Source of the DNA: Demequina lignilytica
Lineage (GTDB): Bacteria > Actinomycetota > Actinomycetes > Actinomycetales > Demequinaceae
DNA length: 64,000 bases
Assembly (NCBI RefSeq): GCF_030418305.1
Contig: NZ_JAUHPX010000001.1
Location: 496,001-560,000, forward strand
Reading direction: 5' to 3'
The notes under the pieces: generated by a model
Seen by the model: the letters and a program-made list of their open reading frames with translations, nothing else
Database searches by the model: none
What the model was told of the DNA's origin: nothing
Translations under genes and position numbers: made by a program
Shown here: positions 37,719-49,247 of the stretch, piece after piece
Numbering within the stretch: position 1 is the stretch's first letter
Layout: each line of letters starts with the position of its first letter

Positions 37719-38050
37719 TCGCTCCACCCGAGCGAGCCGCCGTTCATCACGTGCCCGTGCACGTGGAAGACCGTCTGACCGGCGGACGGGCCGGTGTTGA
37801 AGATCCAGCGGAACTCGCCGCCGCTCTCCGCGTCCGCCACCTGCTGCGCCACGATCGCCATCTCCGCGAGGATCTCGGGGATCTCCCGGGCGGCGGCCGC
37901 CACGTTCGGGACGTGCGTCTTCGGGGCGACCAGCACGTGCAGCGGCGCCTTGGGCGCGATGTCGCGGAACGCGACCACGTTGTCGGTCTCGACCACCACG
38001 TCCGCGGGGATGCCGCCGGCCACGATGGTGCAGAAGATGCAGTCGCTCAT
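37715..38050 (-). CDS. HIT-family nucleotide-binding protein
   Basis: 111 residues. [16 protein letters not shown] at the start, and the histidine triad FHVHGHV (H96, H98, H100) near the end. HINT-type proteins hydrolyse nucleoside phosphoramidates. It overlaps both neighbours by 4 bases. Confidence 0.94.
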
Positions 38051-38808
38051 GCTCCCAGCGTATTCCACGTGCCGCGGCACGCCGCGAGCGCGGCGAACGC
38101 GGCCGGGCCGGCCGACGAGGCGCGCAGCACGTGCGGGCCGAGCAGGACCGGCTCGGCGCCCGCCTCGGTCAGCGCGGCGACCTCGGCGTCGGAGATCCCG
38201 CCCTCCGGGCCGACGATGCACCACACGCCCTGGCCCGCGTCGTCCCAGGTGAGGGCCGTGAGGGGGGCCGCGGACTCCTCGTGGAGCACCAGCACCCGCT
38301 CCCCCGCCGCGACGGCGTCGCGCACCAGGCCCGCGAGCTGCCGCGTGGTGGCCACCGGCGCCACCGCGGGCACGGTCGCACGGCGGCTCTGCTTCGCGGC
38401 GGCGCGGGCCAGGGACTCCCACTGCCCGCGCGCCTTGTCCGCCTTGGCCCCGCGCCACTGGACGATGCTGCGGTCGGCGGCCCAGGGCACGATCCGGGTC
38501 GCGCCGAGCTCGGTGGCGGCCTCGAGCGCCTGCTCGTCGCGGCCTCCCTTGGCGAGCGCCTGGACCAGGGTCAGCGGCGGGTCGTCGTCGCGCGAGACGG
38601 CCTCGACCCGGATGGCGAGGCTGCGGTCGCCCGTGGACACGATGGGCCCCCGGGCGCGAAGGCCGGCGCCGTCGACCAGGTCGACCACCTCGCCGACGCG
38701 TCTGCGCTGGACCGTGACCGCGTGCCGCGCCTCGTCGCCGTCGAGCTCCAGCACGTCCCCGACCGCCGCGAAGGCCGCGGCGGGCGCGAGGAAGACCGGC
38801 GCGCTCAC
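38047..38808 (-). CDS. rsmE: 16S rRNA (uracil-1498-N3)-methyltransferase
   Basis: 253 residues. An N-terminal PUA-like domain ([19 protein letters not shown]) and a SPOUT knot with [20 protein letters not shown] and [19 protein letters not shown]. It methylates U1498 of 16S rRNA with SAM. Three bases separate it from the dnaJ stop; overlap with HIT is 4 bases. Confidence 0.94.
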   Translation of the reverse strand: MSAPVFLAPAAAFAAVGDVLELDGDEARHAVTVQRRRVGEVVDLVDGAGLRARGPIVSTGDRSLAIRVEAVSRDDDPPLTLVQALAKGGRDEQALEAATELGATRIVPWAADRSIVQWRGAKADKARGQWESLARAAAKQSRRATVPAVAPVATTRQLAGLVRDAVAAGERVLVLHEESAAPLTALTWDDAGQGVWCIVGPEGGISDAEVAALTEAGAEPVLLGPHVLRASSAGPAAFAALAACRGTWNTLGA

Positions 38809-38811
38809 GTC

Positions 38812-39948
38812 CTAGCCGCGCCCCATGAACGCGTCCTTGAGGCGGGAGAACACGCCGCCGCCGATCGGCGCGAGGCGCGCCTCGGGAGCCTCCTCGCCGC
38901 GCAGGGCCGCGAGCTGGCGCAGCAGCTCCGCCTGCTCGTCGGTCAGCTCGGTGGGCGTGGTGACGTCGAGGTGCACGAACAGGTCGCCGCGGCCCTGGCG
39001 CTGGAGGCGCCCGACGCCCAGGCCGCGGAGCCGCACGGTCGAGCCCGCATGCGTGCCGGCCTTGACGTCGACCTCCTGCGGCCCGTCGAACGTGTCCACC
39101 GTCAGCACGGTGCCCAGCGCCGCCGCGGTCATCGGGACCTCGAGCGTGCAGTGCAGGTCGTCCCCGCGGCGCTCGAACACCTTGTCCGCGCGCTCGCGGA
39201 TCTCGATGTACAGGTCGCCCTTGGGGCCGCCCGCCACGCCGGCGTCGCCACGGCTGGTCATGCGGATCCGCGTGCCCGTCTCGACGCCCGCCGGGATGTC
39301 GACCTTGACGGTGTGGCGCGAGTGGGTGCGCCCCTGCCCCGAGCAGTCCGCGCAGGGCGACTCGATGGTCGAGCCGTAGCCGCCGCAGGTCGGGCAGGGC
39401 GCGGTGGTCATGACCTGGCCCAGCAGGGACCGCGCGATGCGCTGCACCGAGCCGGTGCCGTTGCACTGGCGGCAGGTCTGCGGCTGGGTGCCGGGCGCGC
39501 AGCAGCTGCCGTGGCACGTGCCGCACACGTCGGCGAGGTCCACCTGGATCTCGCGGGTGACGCCGAAGACGGCCTCCTCGAGCGTGACATCCGCGTGCAC
39601 CAGGGTGTCGCCGCCGCGCTGCGTGCGGGACGCGGGCCCGCGCTGCTGCTGGCCGAACGGGCTCGCGCCGCCGCCGAAGAACGTCTCGAAGATGTCCTCG
39701 AAGCCGAAGCCCTGGGCGCCGCCTGCGGCGCCGGACGCGGACCGGGGGTCCACGCCGCGGTCGTACTGCGCCCGCTTGTCGGCGTTGCCCAGCACGTCGT
39801 AGGCCGCGGCGACCTCCTTGAAGCGCTCCTCGCCCTCCGCGCCGGCGACGTCGGGGTGCAGCTCGCGCGCAAGCTTCCGGTACGCCTTCTTGATCTCCGC
39901 CTCGGATGCGTCCCGTGGGACGCCGAGGACGCCGTAGTAGTCCTTCAC
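38812..39948 (-). CDS. dnaJ: Chaperone protein DnaJ (HrcA-linked copy)
   Basis: 378 residues. J domain with HPD at 31-33, a Gly/Phe-rich region, four CxxC zinc repeats (CGTCHGSC, CRQCNGTG, CPTCGGYG, CADCSGQG) and two C-terminal substrate-binding domains. It stimulates DnaK. Actinobacteria often have a second dnaJ in the dnaK operon; this is the hrcA-linked one (DnaJ2). It starts immediately after hrcA, under CIRCE control. Confidence 0.95.
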   Translation of the reverse strand: MKDYYGVLGVPRDASEAEIKKAYRKLARELHPDVAGAEGEERFKEVAAAYDVLGNADKRAQYDRGVDPRSASGAAGGAQGFGFEDIFETFFGGGASPFGQQQRGPASRTQRGGDTLVHADVTLEEAVFGVTREIQVDLADVCGTCHGSCCAPGTQPQTCRQCNGTGSVQRIARSLLGQVMTTAPCPTCGGYGSTIESPCADCSGQGRTHSRHTVKVDIPAGVETGTRIRMTSRGDAGVAGGPKGDLYIEIRERADKVFERRGDDLHCTLEVPMTAAALGTVLTVDTFDGPQEVDVKAGTHAGSTVRLRGLGVGRLQRQGRGDLFVHLDVTTPTELTDEQAELLRQLAALRGEEAPEARLAPIGGGVFSRLKDAFMGRG

Positions 39949-40956
39949 CTAGAGCTCCACCACTCTCGACAGATAGCGGGCGACGGCGCGGACCGCGGCC
40001 ATCGTCCCTGGGTAGTCCATTCGTGTCGGCCCGAGCGCTCCCACCAGGGAGAGCGTGTCGCGCCCGTAGTTCGCGGCGACGATCGACGTGCTGCGCAGCG
40101 CCTCGTGGTGAGTCTCGGCGCCGATGCGGACCGAGACATCGTCCCCCTGGTCGGCCATCTCGTGCAACAGCCGCAGCAGCAGCACCTGCTCCTCGAGCGC
40201 GTCGAGGACCGGGGCGATGGTGTCCGCCTCGAGGCCCGAGCCCGCTCGCGCCAGGTTCGAGGTGCCCGCGAACATCACGCGCTCGACGGTGCCGGCACGG
40301 GTCGCTCCGACGACCACGTCCGCAAGCGTGGCCGCCCACGGGACCTGGCCCGGCTGCGCCGCCCAGGCGCCGAGCGCGGTCGCGAGCGTCGCGCCGCTGA
40401 GGCCCTGACCGACCTCGTTGACCTCGCGCACGGCCCTCTCGAACGCCTCGTCCGCGGTCGCCTCGCCGAGCGGGATGGTCTGCTGCTCGACGCGCGCGTC
40501 GGCCGAGACCACCACCACGAGCGCCCGCTCGAGGCCGAGCCGCACGAGCTCGACCCGGCGCACGGCCGACTCCCGCAGCGACGGGTACTGGACGACCGCG
40601 ACCTGGCGGGTCAGCTGGCTGAGCAGGCGCACCGAGCGCTCGACCACGTCGTTGAGGTCGACCGCGTCGGACAGGAAGGTGGCGATCGCGCGCTTGTGCG
40701 GGTCGGGGATCGCGGAGGCGGCGAGGTGGTCGACGAAGGACCGGTAGCCGGCATCGGTCGGGATGCGGCCCGCCGACGTATGAGGCTGGGCGATCAGCCC
40801 CTCCTCCTCGAGGATCGCCATGTCGTTGCGGATGGTCGCGGAGGAGACGCCCAGGCCCTTGGAGTCCGCGAGCGCCTTGGAGCCCACGGGCTCGTGCGTG
40901 GCGACGTAGTCCTCGACGATCGCGCGGAGCACGGCCTGCCGACGTTCCTCGCTCAC
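39949..40956 (-). CDS. hrcA: Heat-inducible transcription repressor HrcA
   Basis: 335 residues from a GTG with GGAGGAGG upstream. Winged helix with SSATIRNDMAILEEEGLIAQPHTSAGRIPTDAGYR pattern, then the GAF-like and dimerisation domains. It represses class I heat-shock genes by binding CIRCE; a perfect CIRCE lies 52 bases upstream of the start, so the operon is autoregulated. Confidence 0.95.
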   Translation of the reverse strand: MSEERRQAVLRAIVEDYVATHEPVGSKALADSKGLGVSSATIRNDMAILEEEGLIAQPHTSAGRIPTDAGYRSFVDHLAASAIPDPHKRAIATFLSDAVDLNDVVERSVRLLSQLTRQVAVVQYPSLRESAVRRVELVRLGLERALVVVVSADARVEQQTIPLGEATADEAFERAVREVNEVGQGLSGATLATALGAWAAQPGQVPWAATLADVVVGATRAGTVERVMFAGTSNLARAGSGLEADTIAPVLDALEEQVLLLRLLHEMADQGDDVSVRIGAETHHEALRSTSIVAANYGRDTLSLVGALGPTRMDYPGTMAAVRAVARYLSRVVEL

Positions 40957-41007
40957 GCTCGCCTCCTCCGCGCTCTCCCCACCATCCCGTGGGACCAGCC
41001 CCGCGGC

Positions 41008-41032
41008 TGGCACTCTCCGTGGTCGAGTGCCA
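41008..41032 (-). promoter_or_regulatory. CIRCE operator
   Basis: TGGCACTC-N9-GAGTGCCA, exact 8-base arms with 9-base spacer, close to the CIRCE consensus. A TACTAT -10 element on the minus strand sits directly beside it (about 41033-41038). Confidence 0.92.
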
Positions 41033-41098
41033 ATAGTAACGCGCGCTCGGGGGGCGGTCGCCGGGCACGCCACGCGGCGCGCGAAACGTGGGCAGGTG

Positions 41099-41127
41099 CT
41101 GACGTACGGGCGGCTTCTGTGTAGATT
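41099..41127 (+). promoter_or_regulatory. Promoter of first DUF4870 gene
   Basis: CTGACG (41099-41104), 17-base spacer, TAGATT (41122-41127), 35 bases before the start codon. Confidence 0.6.
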
Positions 41128-41162
41128 GCGAGCGTCCGTTCCGCACTCACCTTGGAGGAACC

Positions 41163-41540
41163 ATGACCGACTACCCGCCGCCGCCTCAGGCGCCTCAGCC
41201 GCCCGCCGCGCAGCCCCTGTCCGAGTCCGACGAGAAGCTCTGGTCGATCATCGCGCACGTCGGCGTGATCCTGTTCGGGATCATCCCGCCGCTGGTGGTC
41301 TGGCTGGTCTTCCGCGACCGGTCCGCGTTCGTGAACGAGGAGGCCAAGGAGGCGCTGAACTGGTCGATCCTCGCGACCATCGGGTACGTCGTCGGCTTCA
41401 TCACCACGTTCCTGCTCATCGGCTTCCTGATCCTCGCCGTGGTCGGCATCGCCGTGCTCGTCTTCGGCATCATGGCCGCCGTCAAGGTCAGCTCGGGTGA
41501 GCACTACCGCTATCCGCTCAACTGGCGCATCGTGAAGTAG
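41163..41540 (+). CDS. DUF4870 membrane protein (copy 1)
   Basis: 125 residues, ATG after TTGGAGGAACC. A Pro/Gln-rich N-terminus (PPPPQAPQPPAAQP) is followed by SESDEKLWSIIAHVGVILFG and the FVNEEAKEALNWSI motif of DUF4870 proteins, with three membrane helices. Function unknown; they are widespread in Gram-positive bacteria. Monocistronic, with its own promoter and terminator. Confidence 0.85.
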   Translation: MTDYPPPPQAPQPPAAQPLSESDEKLWSIIAHVGVILFGIIPPLVVWLVFRDRSAFVNEEAKEALNWSILATIGYVVGFITTFLLIGFLILAVVGIAVLVFGIMAAVKVSSGEHYRYPLNWRIVK

Positions 41541-41561
41541 GGGTCGCACCCCGACGAAGAT

Positions 41562-41600
41562 CAGGGCCCCGCTCCCCCTCCGGGTGGATGCGGGGCCCTG
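41562..41600 (+). terminator. Terminator after DUF4870 copy 1
   Basis: Perfect 11-base arms CAGGGCCCCGC/GCGGGGCCCTG around a 17-base loop, 22 bases after the stop. Confidence 0.8.
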
Positions 41601-41623
41601 GCGTCTGTTGGGACGCTGGGAGC

Positions 41624-42079
41624 ATGAACGACACCGACCAGACCCCGGGCTCCCCGCAGCCCGAGCCCGCGCCCGCCGCGGGCGCCGTCCCTCCCTACGC
41701 CGCCCCGGCCCCGATGCTCGAGCGCGACGCCCGCACCATGGCCATGCTGGTGCACATCATCGCCGCCGCGGCGATGGTCCTCTCGGCCGGCACGCTCGCC
41801 TTCCTGGTGCCGCTGGTGATGTGGCTCGTGTACCGCGAGCGCAGCGCCCTGATCGACCACCACGGCCGGCTCAACCTGAACCTCCAGCTCACCATGCTCG
41901 CCGTGATCGTGGGCGGCGTGATCCTCGGGCTCGTGACCATCGGGCTCGGCTTCATCGTCACCATCCCGCTCATGATCGTCTACGGCATCTACGCGCTGGT
42001 GATGTCGATCATCGCGGGAGTCCAGGCGAACAACGGCGAGTACTCGCGGATCCCGCTGGTGATCCCGTTCGTGCGCTGA
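41624..42079 (+). CDS. DUF4870 membrane protein (copy 2)
   Basis: 151 residues from the ATG at 41624. Pro/Ala-rich N-terminus, then ERDARTMAMLVHIIAAAAMV and LVYRERSALIDHHGRLNLNLQLT, the DUF4870 pattern with three membrane helices. It has diverged strongly from copy 1, so the tandem duplication is old. It starts only 24 bases after the copy 1 hairpin and may rely on read-through. Confidence 0.82.
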   Translation: MNDTDQTPGSPQPEPAPAAGAVPPYAAPAPMLERDARTMAMLVHIIAAAAMVLSAGTLAFLVPLVMWLVYRERSALIDHHGRLNLNLQLTMLAVIVGGVILGLVTIGLGFIVTIPLMIVYGIYALVMSIIAGVQANNGEYSRIPLVIPFVR

Positions 42080-42091
42080 CGTCCGCCGCTC

Positions 42092-42124
42092 GGTGCCCCG
42101 CCCCCGCTCGGGTGGCGGGGCACC
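42092..42124 (+). terminator. Terminator after DUF4870 copy 2
   Basis: Arms GGTGCCCCGCC/GGCGGGGCACC, 11 perfect pairs, 11-base loop. It also lies 29 bases past the end of the convergent acyltransferase gene. Confidence 0.8.
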
Positions 42125-42152
42125 GTCGCGTCCCGGTCCCGACTCGGGTGGC

Positions 42153-44171
42153 TCAGAGCGCGGCGGCGCGCTCGAGCGCGTCCTCGATGACGCTCACGAA
42201 GAGCTCGACGCCGTCGGCGCGCGGGTGGATGCCGTCCGGACCCAGGACCGATGTGTCCCGCGCGACGGCCGCGTTCCAGTCCGCAAGCACCACCGTGGGG
42301 TGCGCCTCCGCCGCGGCGCGCAGGTCCGCCACAGCGCCGGGGATCCATGACCGGTCGCCGTACGGCGTGACGAGCACGACCGGCCGTTCGCCGGCCGCCG
42401 CGAGGAGCCGCTCGAGGTTCTCCGCGCCGACCCTCCCGTTGGTGCCCAGCGCCACCACGAGGTAGTCGCGGAGCCGGTCCTCACCCGCGAGCCGCGCGAC
42501 CTGGTCGACGCCCGTGGCGAACTGCTTGCCCACCTCCGCGGTGATGCGGATGCCGGGCAGCGCCTCCGCGAGCGCTCCCGCCGACCCGACCGTGACCGAG
42601 TCGCCGATCACCTGGACGCGGGCGCCGTCCGGCACCTCCACGACGGGGGCCGGCGTGGGGGACGATGCGCCGCTCGCGGGAGACGATGCGCCGCTCGAGG
42701 GGGACGGGGCGGCAACGGCCGTCGCCGCGGCGGACGGCGTGGTCGCCGGCGCCGCGGACGCTGAGGTCTCCGCCGCCACCTTCGCGCCCTCGTCGAGCTG
42801 CGTCTCGAGGGTGGTCTGCTCGGGTGCCTCGGCGACGGCTGACGCGGCGAGCGCGAGGACCGCCGCCACCGTGCCGCCGAACACGGCGGCGCGGCGCCTG
42901 CGCGCGGCCTGGAGGCTCGACCGGTCGTGCTCGACGGGGTAGAGCCAGTCGACGAGCCCGCGGAGCGCGGCGCGGAACCCGCGCCTGCGCACGGGCACCT
43001 CGAGCCAGCGGTAGCAGGCGGCCGAGACGGCGACGGTGATGACGCTCGCGAGCACGAGCGTCGGCCACGTGGCGTCGCGGAGGCGACCGCCGTCGATGCC
43101 GGTCGCCAGGATCACGAAGACCGGCCAGTGCCAGAGGTAGATGCCGTACGAACGCTCGCCGATCCACCGCAGCGGGCCGGCGTCGAGGGCACGTCCGGTC
43201 GCCGGCACCGTGACGAGCGCGACGATCACGGCGGCGGTCGCGACCGAGGCGAGCAGCAGCCCGCCGCGGTACGGCAGCGCCGTGTCCCACGGCATCAGCG
43301 CCGCGAGGGCGGCGATCGCCAGCGCCCCGCCGAACCCGGCCGCGAGCGCCGGCCGGCGACCGGGCCACCACGCCGGCCGCGTGCCCTGCCGGCTCGCGTT
43401 CCACCAGAACGCCAGCGCCGCGCCGATCATGAGGCCGAACGCGTGGGTGTCCGTGCCCACGTAGACGCGCGTCGGATCGCTGCCGAGGTCGAGGAGCAGC
43501 GCCATCGCGCCCGCCGACCCGAGCGCCAGGGCCGCCGCGCCGTAGGCCGCCTTGCGCACGGCGAGACCGGCACCGATCACGCCGACCACGACCAGCGGCC
43601 ACACCAGGTAGAACTGCTCCTCGACCGCGAGCGACCACAGGTTGCCGAACAGGTGCGGCGAGCTGGCGGCGGCGTAGCTCTGCTCCGTGAGCACCGTCAG
43701 CCAGTTGCTGGTGAAGGTGGCGGCGGCGGCGATCTGCGCCCCGACGCCCACGAGCAGATCGCTCCACAGCGACCCCTGCGCGGAGGCGCCTCCGATGCGA
43801 TCGATCCCGAGAGCGACCGCCACCGCCGCGACGCACACGACCACGACGGCGGCGAGCGCCGGCAGCAGCCGGCGGGCACGATGACGCCAGAACCTGCGCA
43901 GCGAGACGCCGCCGGTCGCGTCGCGCTCCGCCAGGAGGATGGTCGTGATGAGGAAGCCCGAGAGGACGAAGAAGACGTCGACGCCGAGGTAGCCGCCCGG
44001 CAGCGGCACCGGTGCGAAGTGGTACAGGACCACCAGCAGCACGGCGATCGCGCGCAGGCCGTCGAGACCCGCGATCCGCCCCGTCCGGGCGATGCGGGTC
44101 TCCGAGGTGCGCGGCAGGTCCCGCGTGGCCGGCTGACTGGTGATGCGATCCCCGGCGGCCCGGGCGGCCAC
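42153..44171 (-). CDS. OafA/YrhL-type membrane O-acyltransferase with C-terminal SGNH domain
   Basis: 672 residues. The Acyl_transf_3 domain starts at IAGLDGLRAIAVLLVVLYHFAP and has GYLGVDVFFVLSGFLIT and RRFWRHRARRLLPAL; about ten membrane helices. A Ser/Ala/Pro-rich linker (SSGASSPASGASSP) leads to an SGNH hydrolase domain with VIGDSVTVGSAG (catalytic Ser) and DGIHPR (Asp-His). Such fusions acetylate cell-wall glycans such as peptidoglycan, teichoic or polysaccharide chains outside the membrane. Target unknown. Confidence 0.9.
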   Translation of the reverse strand: MAARAAGDRITSQPATRDLPRTSETRIARTGRIAGLDGLRAIAVLLVVLYHFAPVPLPGGYLGVDVFFVLSGFLITTILLAERDATGGVSLRRFWRHRARRLLPALAAVVVVCVAAVAVALGIDRIGGASAQGSLWSDLLVGVGAQIAAAATFTSNWLTVLTEQSYAAASSPHLFGNLWSLAVEEQFYLVWPLVVVGVIGAGLAVRKAAYGAAALALGSAGAMALLLDLGSDPTRVYVGTDTHAFGLMIGAALAFWWNASRQGTRPAWWPGRRPALAAGFGGALAIAALAALMPWDTALPYRGGLLLASVATAAVIVALVTVPATGRALDAGPLRWIGERSYGIYLWHWPVFVILATGIDGGRLRDATWPTLVLASVITVAVSAACYRWLEVPVRRRGFRAALRGLVDWLYPVEHDRSSLQAARRRRAAVFGGTVAAVLALAASAVAEAPEQTTLETQLDEGAKVAAETSASAAPATTPSAAATAVAAPSPSSGASSPASGASSPTPAPVVEVPDGARVQVIGDSVTVGSAGALAEALPGIRITAEVGKQFATGVDQVARLAGEDRLRDYLVVALGTNGRVGAENLERLLAAAGERPVVLVTPYGDRSWIPGAVADLRAAAEAHPTVVLADWNAAVARDTSVLGPDGIHPRADGVELFVSVIEDALERAAAL

Positions 44172-44304
44172 CGCTCCTTCCCTGGCGGTCAGGATAGGCA
44201 GGAGCGCGGCGCGTCCCGGGGAGGCTGGCGAACCGCGACGTCCCGTCGGCGAGTCGTTCCGGACAAATCGCCCCCACGCATGGTGGCGGCGGCGTCCGCC
44301 CCGC

Positions 44305-45492
44305 TCAGAAGGCGAGCGCGCGGACGGCGAGGTCCGCGAGGAGGCGCCCGCGGCGGGTCAGCCGGAGGGTGCCGGCGACGGCCGCCGCGCCGTCGAGCAG
44401 GCCGTCGGCGACGAGCCGCGCGACGGCCTCCGGACGGTCGGCGACCTCGGCGGCGTCGACCCCCTCGGACAGGCGCAGCCGCAGCATCACCCTCTCGAGG
44501 CGGAGGTCGTCCGCGCCCAGCTCCTCGCCGTCGGCCTCGGGGCTCTCGCCCGCGCCCAGCCTGGCGGCGTACGCCCGCGGGTGCTTGACGTTCCACCAGC
44601 GCCTCGCCGGGACCTCCGCCCCGTCGGCGCCGATGCGCGGACCCAGGTAGGAGTGCGCGCCCGGGCCGACGCCCCACCAGTCCTGGCTGCGCCAGTACGC
44701 GACGTTGTGGCGGCACCGCTGGTCCGGGCTCCGGGCCCAGTTCGAGACCTCGTACCAGGCGTAGCCCGCCCGCGACAGCAGCGTGTCGGCGAGCTCGTAC
44801 ATCTCGGCCTGGGTGTCGGGGTCCGTCGGCTGGACCTCGCCGCGGCGCAGCTGCCCGCCCATACGGGTGCCCGGCTCGATGACCAGCGCGTACGCGCTCA
44901 CGTGGTCGGGCTCGAGCGCGATCGCCGCCTCGAGGCTCGCGCGCCAGTCGGACAGGCTCTCCCCCGGGGTGCCGTAGATGAGGTCGAGGCTGACGGCCAG
45001 CCCCGCCTCGCGGGCCATCGCCACCGCCCGCGCGACGTTCGCGGGGTTGTGGGTGCGGTCGAGCGTCGCCAGCACGTGCGGCACGGCGGACTGCATGCCG
45101 AGGCTCACCCGCGTGAACCCGGCGCGCGCGAGCGCCTGCAGGGACTCCCGCGACACCGAGTCGGGGTTCGCCTCGGTGGTCACCTCCGCGTCGGCGGCCA
45201 GCCCCCAGGTGCCGCGCACCGCCTCGAGCAGCGTGGTGAGCGCGGCGGAGTCGAGCATCGTCGGGGTGCCGCCGCCGAAGAACACCGTGCGAACCGTGCG
45301 GTCGTCGCCCTGCATCGTCCGGCGGGCCAGCGCCATCTCCTCGAGCGCCGCCTCGACGTAGCCCTCTCGGGTGGCACCCTCGACCTCACCCGGGGCGTAC
45401 GTGTTGAAGTCGCAGTAGCCGCAGCGGACGGCGCAGAACGGGACGTGGATGTAGATGCCGAGGTCCCGGCGCGCGCCGACGAGGGTGGTCAC
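44305..45492 (-). CDS. hemW: Radical SAM heme chaperone HemW
   Basis: 395 residues. Radical SAM cluster C20-x3-C24-x2-C27 in VPFCAVRCGYCDF, GGGTPTML SAM motif, and a C-terminal HemW domain (NVAYWRSQDWWGVGPGAHSYLG). Unlike HemN it is not an oxidase but delivers heme (family knowledge). Next to lepA as in many bacteria. Confidence 0.92.
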   Translation of the reverse strand: MTTLVGARRDLGIYIHVPFCAVRCGYCDFNTYAPGEVEGATREGYVEAALEEMALARRTMQGDDRTVRTVFFGGGTPTMLDSAALTTLLEAVRGTWGLAADAEVTTEANPDSVSRESLQALARAGFTRVSLGMQSAVPHVLATLDRTHNPANVARAVAMAREAGLAVSLDLIYGTPGESLSDWRASLEAAIALEPDHVSAYALVIEPGTRMGGQLRRGEVQPTDPDTQAEMYELADTLLSRAGYAWYEVSNWARSPDQRCRHNVAYWRSQDWWGVGPGAHSYLGPRIGADGAEVPARRWWNVKHPRAYAARLGAGESPEADGEELGADDLRLERVMLRLRLSEGVDAAEVADRPEAVARLVADGLLDGAAAVAGTLRLTRRGRLLADLAVRALAF

Positions 45493-45532
45493 ACGGCCAG
45501 ACTAGGGTCTACCAGCGCCGAGGCGCCCGCCG

Positions 45533-47386
<1,854 letters not shown>

Positions 47387-47473
47387 GGTGATGGTGTTCC
47401 TCGGCTCGGACGGTGGGCGGACAAGACCTCCATGGTCCCACGAACTGCGGGCCGAGCGCCGCCCCGGGATTCA

Positions 47474-47489
47474 TGTGACGCACATCACT
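47474..47489. promoter_or_regulatory. Candidate CRP/GlxR-type binding site
   Basis: TGTGA-N6-TCACT matches the CRP-family consensus in 9 of 10 defined bases. It is 57 bases before the GGDEF/EAL start and could act on this or on the divergent lepA. A TACATA element lies at 47495. Confidence 0.5.
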
Positions 47490-47546
47490 GCCGATACATA
47501 GGGGCGGAGGGGGCGTCACCGTGGCGCCACGGCAGAGAGGGATGTC

Positions 47547-49247
47547 ATGTCCGAGACCCCGCTGTACGGACCCGTCTTCGACGGCTCGCCCATCGGCGTG
47601 GCCGTGCTGGGCGCCGACGGCGCCATCATCGAGGCCAACCCCGCCTTCGCGCGCCTCCTCGGGCGCTCGCCCATGAGCCTGCGGACCTACCGGCTGCGGG
47701 ACCTCACGCATCCCGACGACGTCTCCCGCGACGAGGAGCTGCTCGCTCAGCTCGCCGACGGCGGGCTCCCCTACTTCCAGGCGCAGACGCGGCTGGTGCA
47801 CCGCACCGGCGACGCCGTGTGGACCCGGCTGTCGGTCTCACCGGTCGCCGAGCCCGGCGGTCCCGCGCGGTTCGTCGCGCACATCGAGGACGTCACCGAG
47901 GTCCGCCGTGCCAAGGACCTGCTCGAGCGTCGCGCGCTCTACGACCACCTCACGGGCCTCGCGAACCGCACCCTGCTGCTCGAGCAGCTCGGCGCCGCGC
48001 TCGAGTTGCGTGGCGGCGACACCACGACCGTGGCGTGCATCTTCCTCGACGTGGACCACTTCAAGCTGGTGAACGACTCGCTCGGGCACGAGGCAGGCGA
48101 CACCCTGCTCCAGGAGATCGCCCGCCGGATCCGGGTCGCGGTCCGCCCGGGCGACCTGGTCGCCCGGTTCGGCGGCGACGAGTTCGTGGTGGTGCTCGAG
48201 GCGGCCGCCAGCGTCGCCGCCGCCGAGGCGCTGGTCACCGTGATCGCGGCCGAGGTGCAGGCGCCGGTGGTGGTCTCCGGCCACGAGGTGGTGCCGACCG
48301 TGAGCGCGGGCCTCGCCTTCGCCGAGCCGGGCGTCACGCCCGAGACCCTGGTGCGCAACGCCGACACGGCGATGCACGCGGCGAAGCGCCGCGGCCGGGC
48401 GCGGGTCGAGGTGTTCTCCCCCGACCTGCGCCATCACGCCCTCACCAAGCTGTCGATCGAGTCGGAGCTGCGCACCGCGATCCGCGAGGGCGAGCTCGTG
48501 GTGCACTACCAGCCGATCGTCCGGCTCGACACCCGCGAGACCGTGGCGTTCGAGGCGCTCGTGCGCTGGCAGCACCCGAACCGAGGGCTGCTCATGCCCG
48601 AGGAGTTCATCGAGGTCTGCGAGGAGGCGAACCTCGTGGTGCCCCTGGGCGCCTTCGTCATCATGGAGACGTGCGAGCTGCTCGCCGCCCACCCGGAGTT
48701 CCCCGGACGGATCTACGTCAACGTCTCGACGCGTCAGATCGGCTCCGCCGACCTGACGCGCGTGGTGATGCACGCGCTCGAGACCACCGGCGTCGACCCG
48801 TCCCGGCTCGGGCTCGAGATCACCGAGTCCGGGATGCTCATCGCCACCCAGGCCGCGCGCACGGACCTCGACGGCCTGACCCGGCTCGGCGTCGACCTGG
48901 TGATCGACGACTTCGGGACCGGCTACTCGTCGCTGAGCTCCGTGCTGCTCAACCCCGTGGCGGGGCTCAAGCTGGCCCGCGAGTTCACGCTCCGGCTCGG
49001 CGACCGCTCGACCGGCGATCGCATCTCGGGGACCGTCGCCCAGCTCACGTCGAACCTCGACCTCTACGGCGTGATCGAGGGGATCGAGTCCGAGGCGCAG
49101 CGGGCGATGGCGATCGAGCACGGGTGGACCCACGGCCAGGGCTTCCTCTTCGGGCACGGTGTGCCCGCGGAGCGACTGGCGTTCTCCCCCGACGGCCACG
49201 TGTCCCTCACCGACGACGAGCACGGCACGATACCGTCGGCCGGGTGA
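47547..49247 (+). CDS. PAS-GGDEF-EAL cyclic-di-GMP protein
   Basis: 566 residues. PAS domain at about 5-125 (GSPIGVAVLGADGAIIEANPAF). GGDEF at 209-213 in RFGGDEFVVV with an RxxD inhibitory site (RPGD, 200-203) five residues before it. EAL at 336-338 (FEALVRWQHPNRG), DDFGTGYSSLSS, and GQGFLFG near the end. Both catalytic motifs look intact, so it could make and break c-di-GMP, with the PAS domain as sensor. The stretch LKLAREFTLRL departs from the usual KIDRSFV after the conserved Lys. No membrane segment. Confidence 0.92.
   Translation: MSETPLYGPVFDGSPIGVAVLGADGAIIEANPAFARLLGRSPMSLRTYRLRDLTHPDDVSRDEELLAQLADGGLPYFQAQTRLVHRTGDAVWTRLSVSPVAEPGGPARFVAHIEDVTEVRRAKDLLERRALYDHLTGLANRTLLLEQLGAALELRGGDTTTVACIFLDVDHFKLVNDSLGHEAGDTLLQEIARRIRVAVRPGDLVARFGGDEFVVVLEAAASVAAAEALVTVIAAEVQAPVVVSGHEVVPTVSAGLAFAEPGVTPETLVRNADTAMHAAKRRGRARVEVFSPDLRHHALTKLSIESELRTAIREGELVVHYQPIVRLDTRETVAFEALVRWQHPNRGLLMPEEFIEVCEEANLVVPLGAFVIMETCELLAAHPEFPGRIYVNVSTRQIGSADLTRVVMHALETTGVDPSRLGLEITESGMLIATQAARTDLDGLTRLGVDLVIDDFGTGYSSLSSVLLNPVAGLKLAREFTLRLGDRSTGDRISGTVAQLTSNLDLYGVIEGIESEAQRAMAIEHGWTHGQGFLFGHGVPAERLAFSPDGHVSLTDDEHGTIPSAG

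Noticed and set aside
42661-42700. Tandem DNA repeat as a mobile or CRISPR-like element
   Set aside because: It encodes the in-frame SGASSP repeat of the acyltransferase linker and has only two units.
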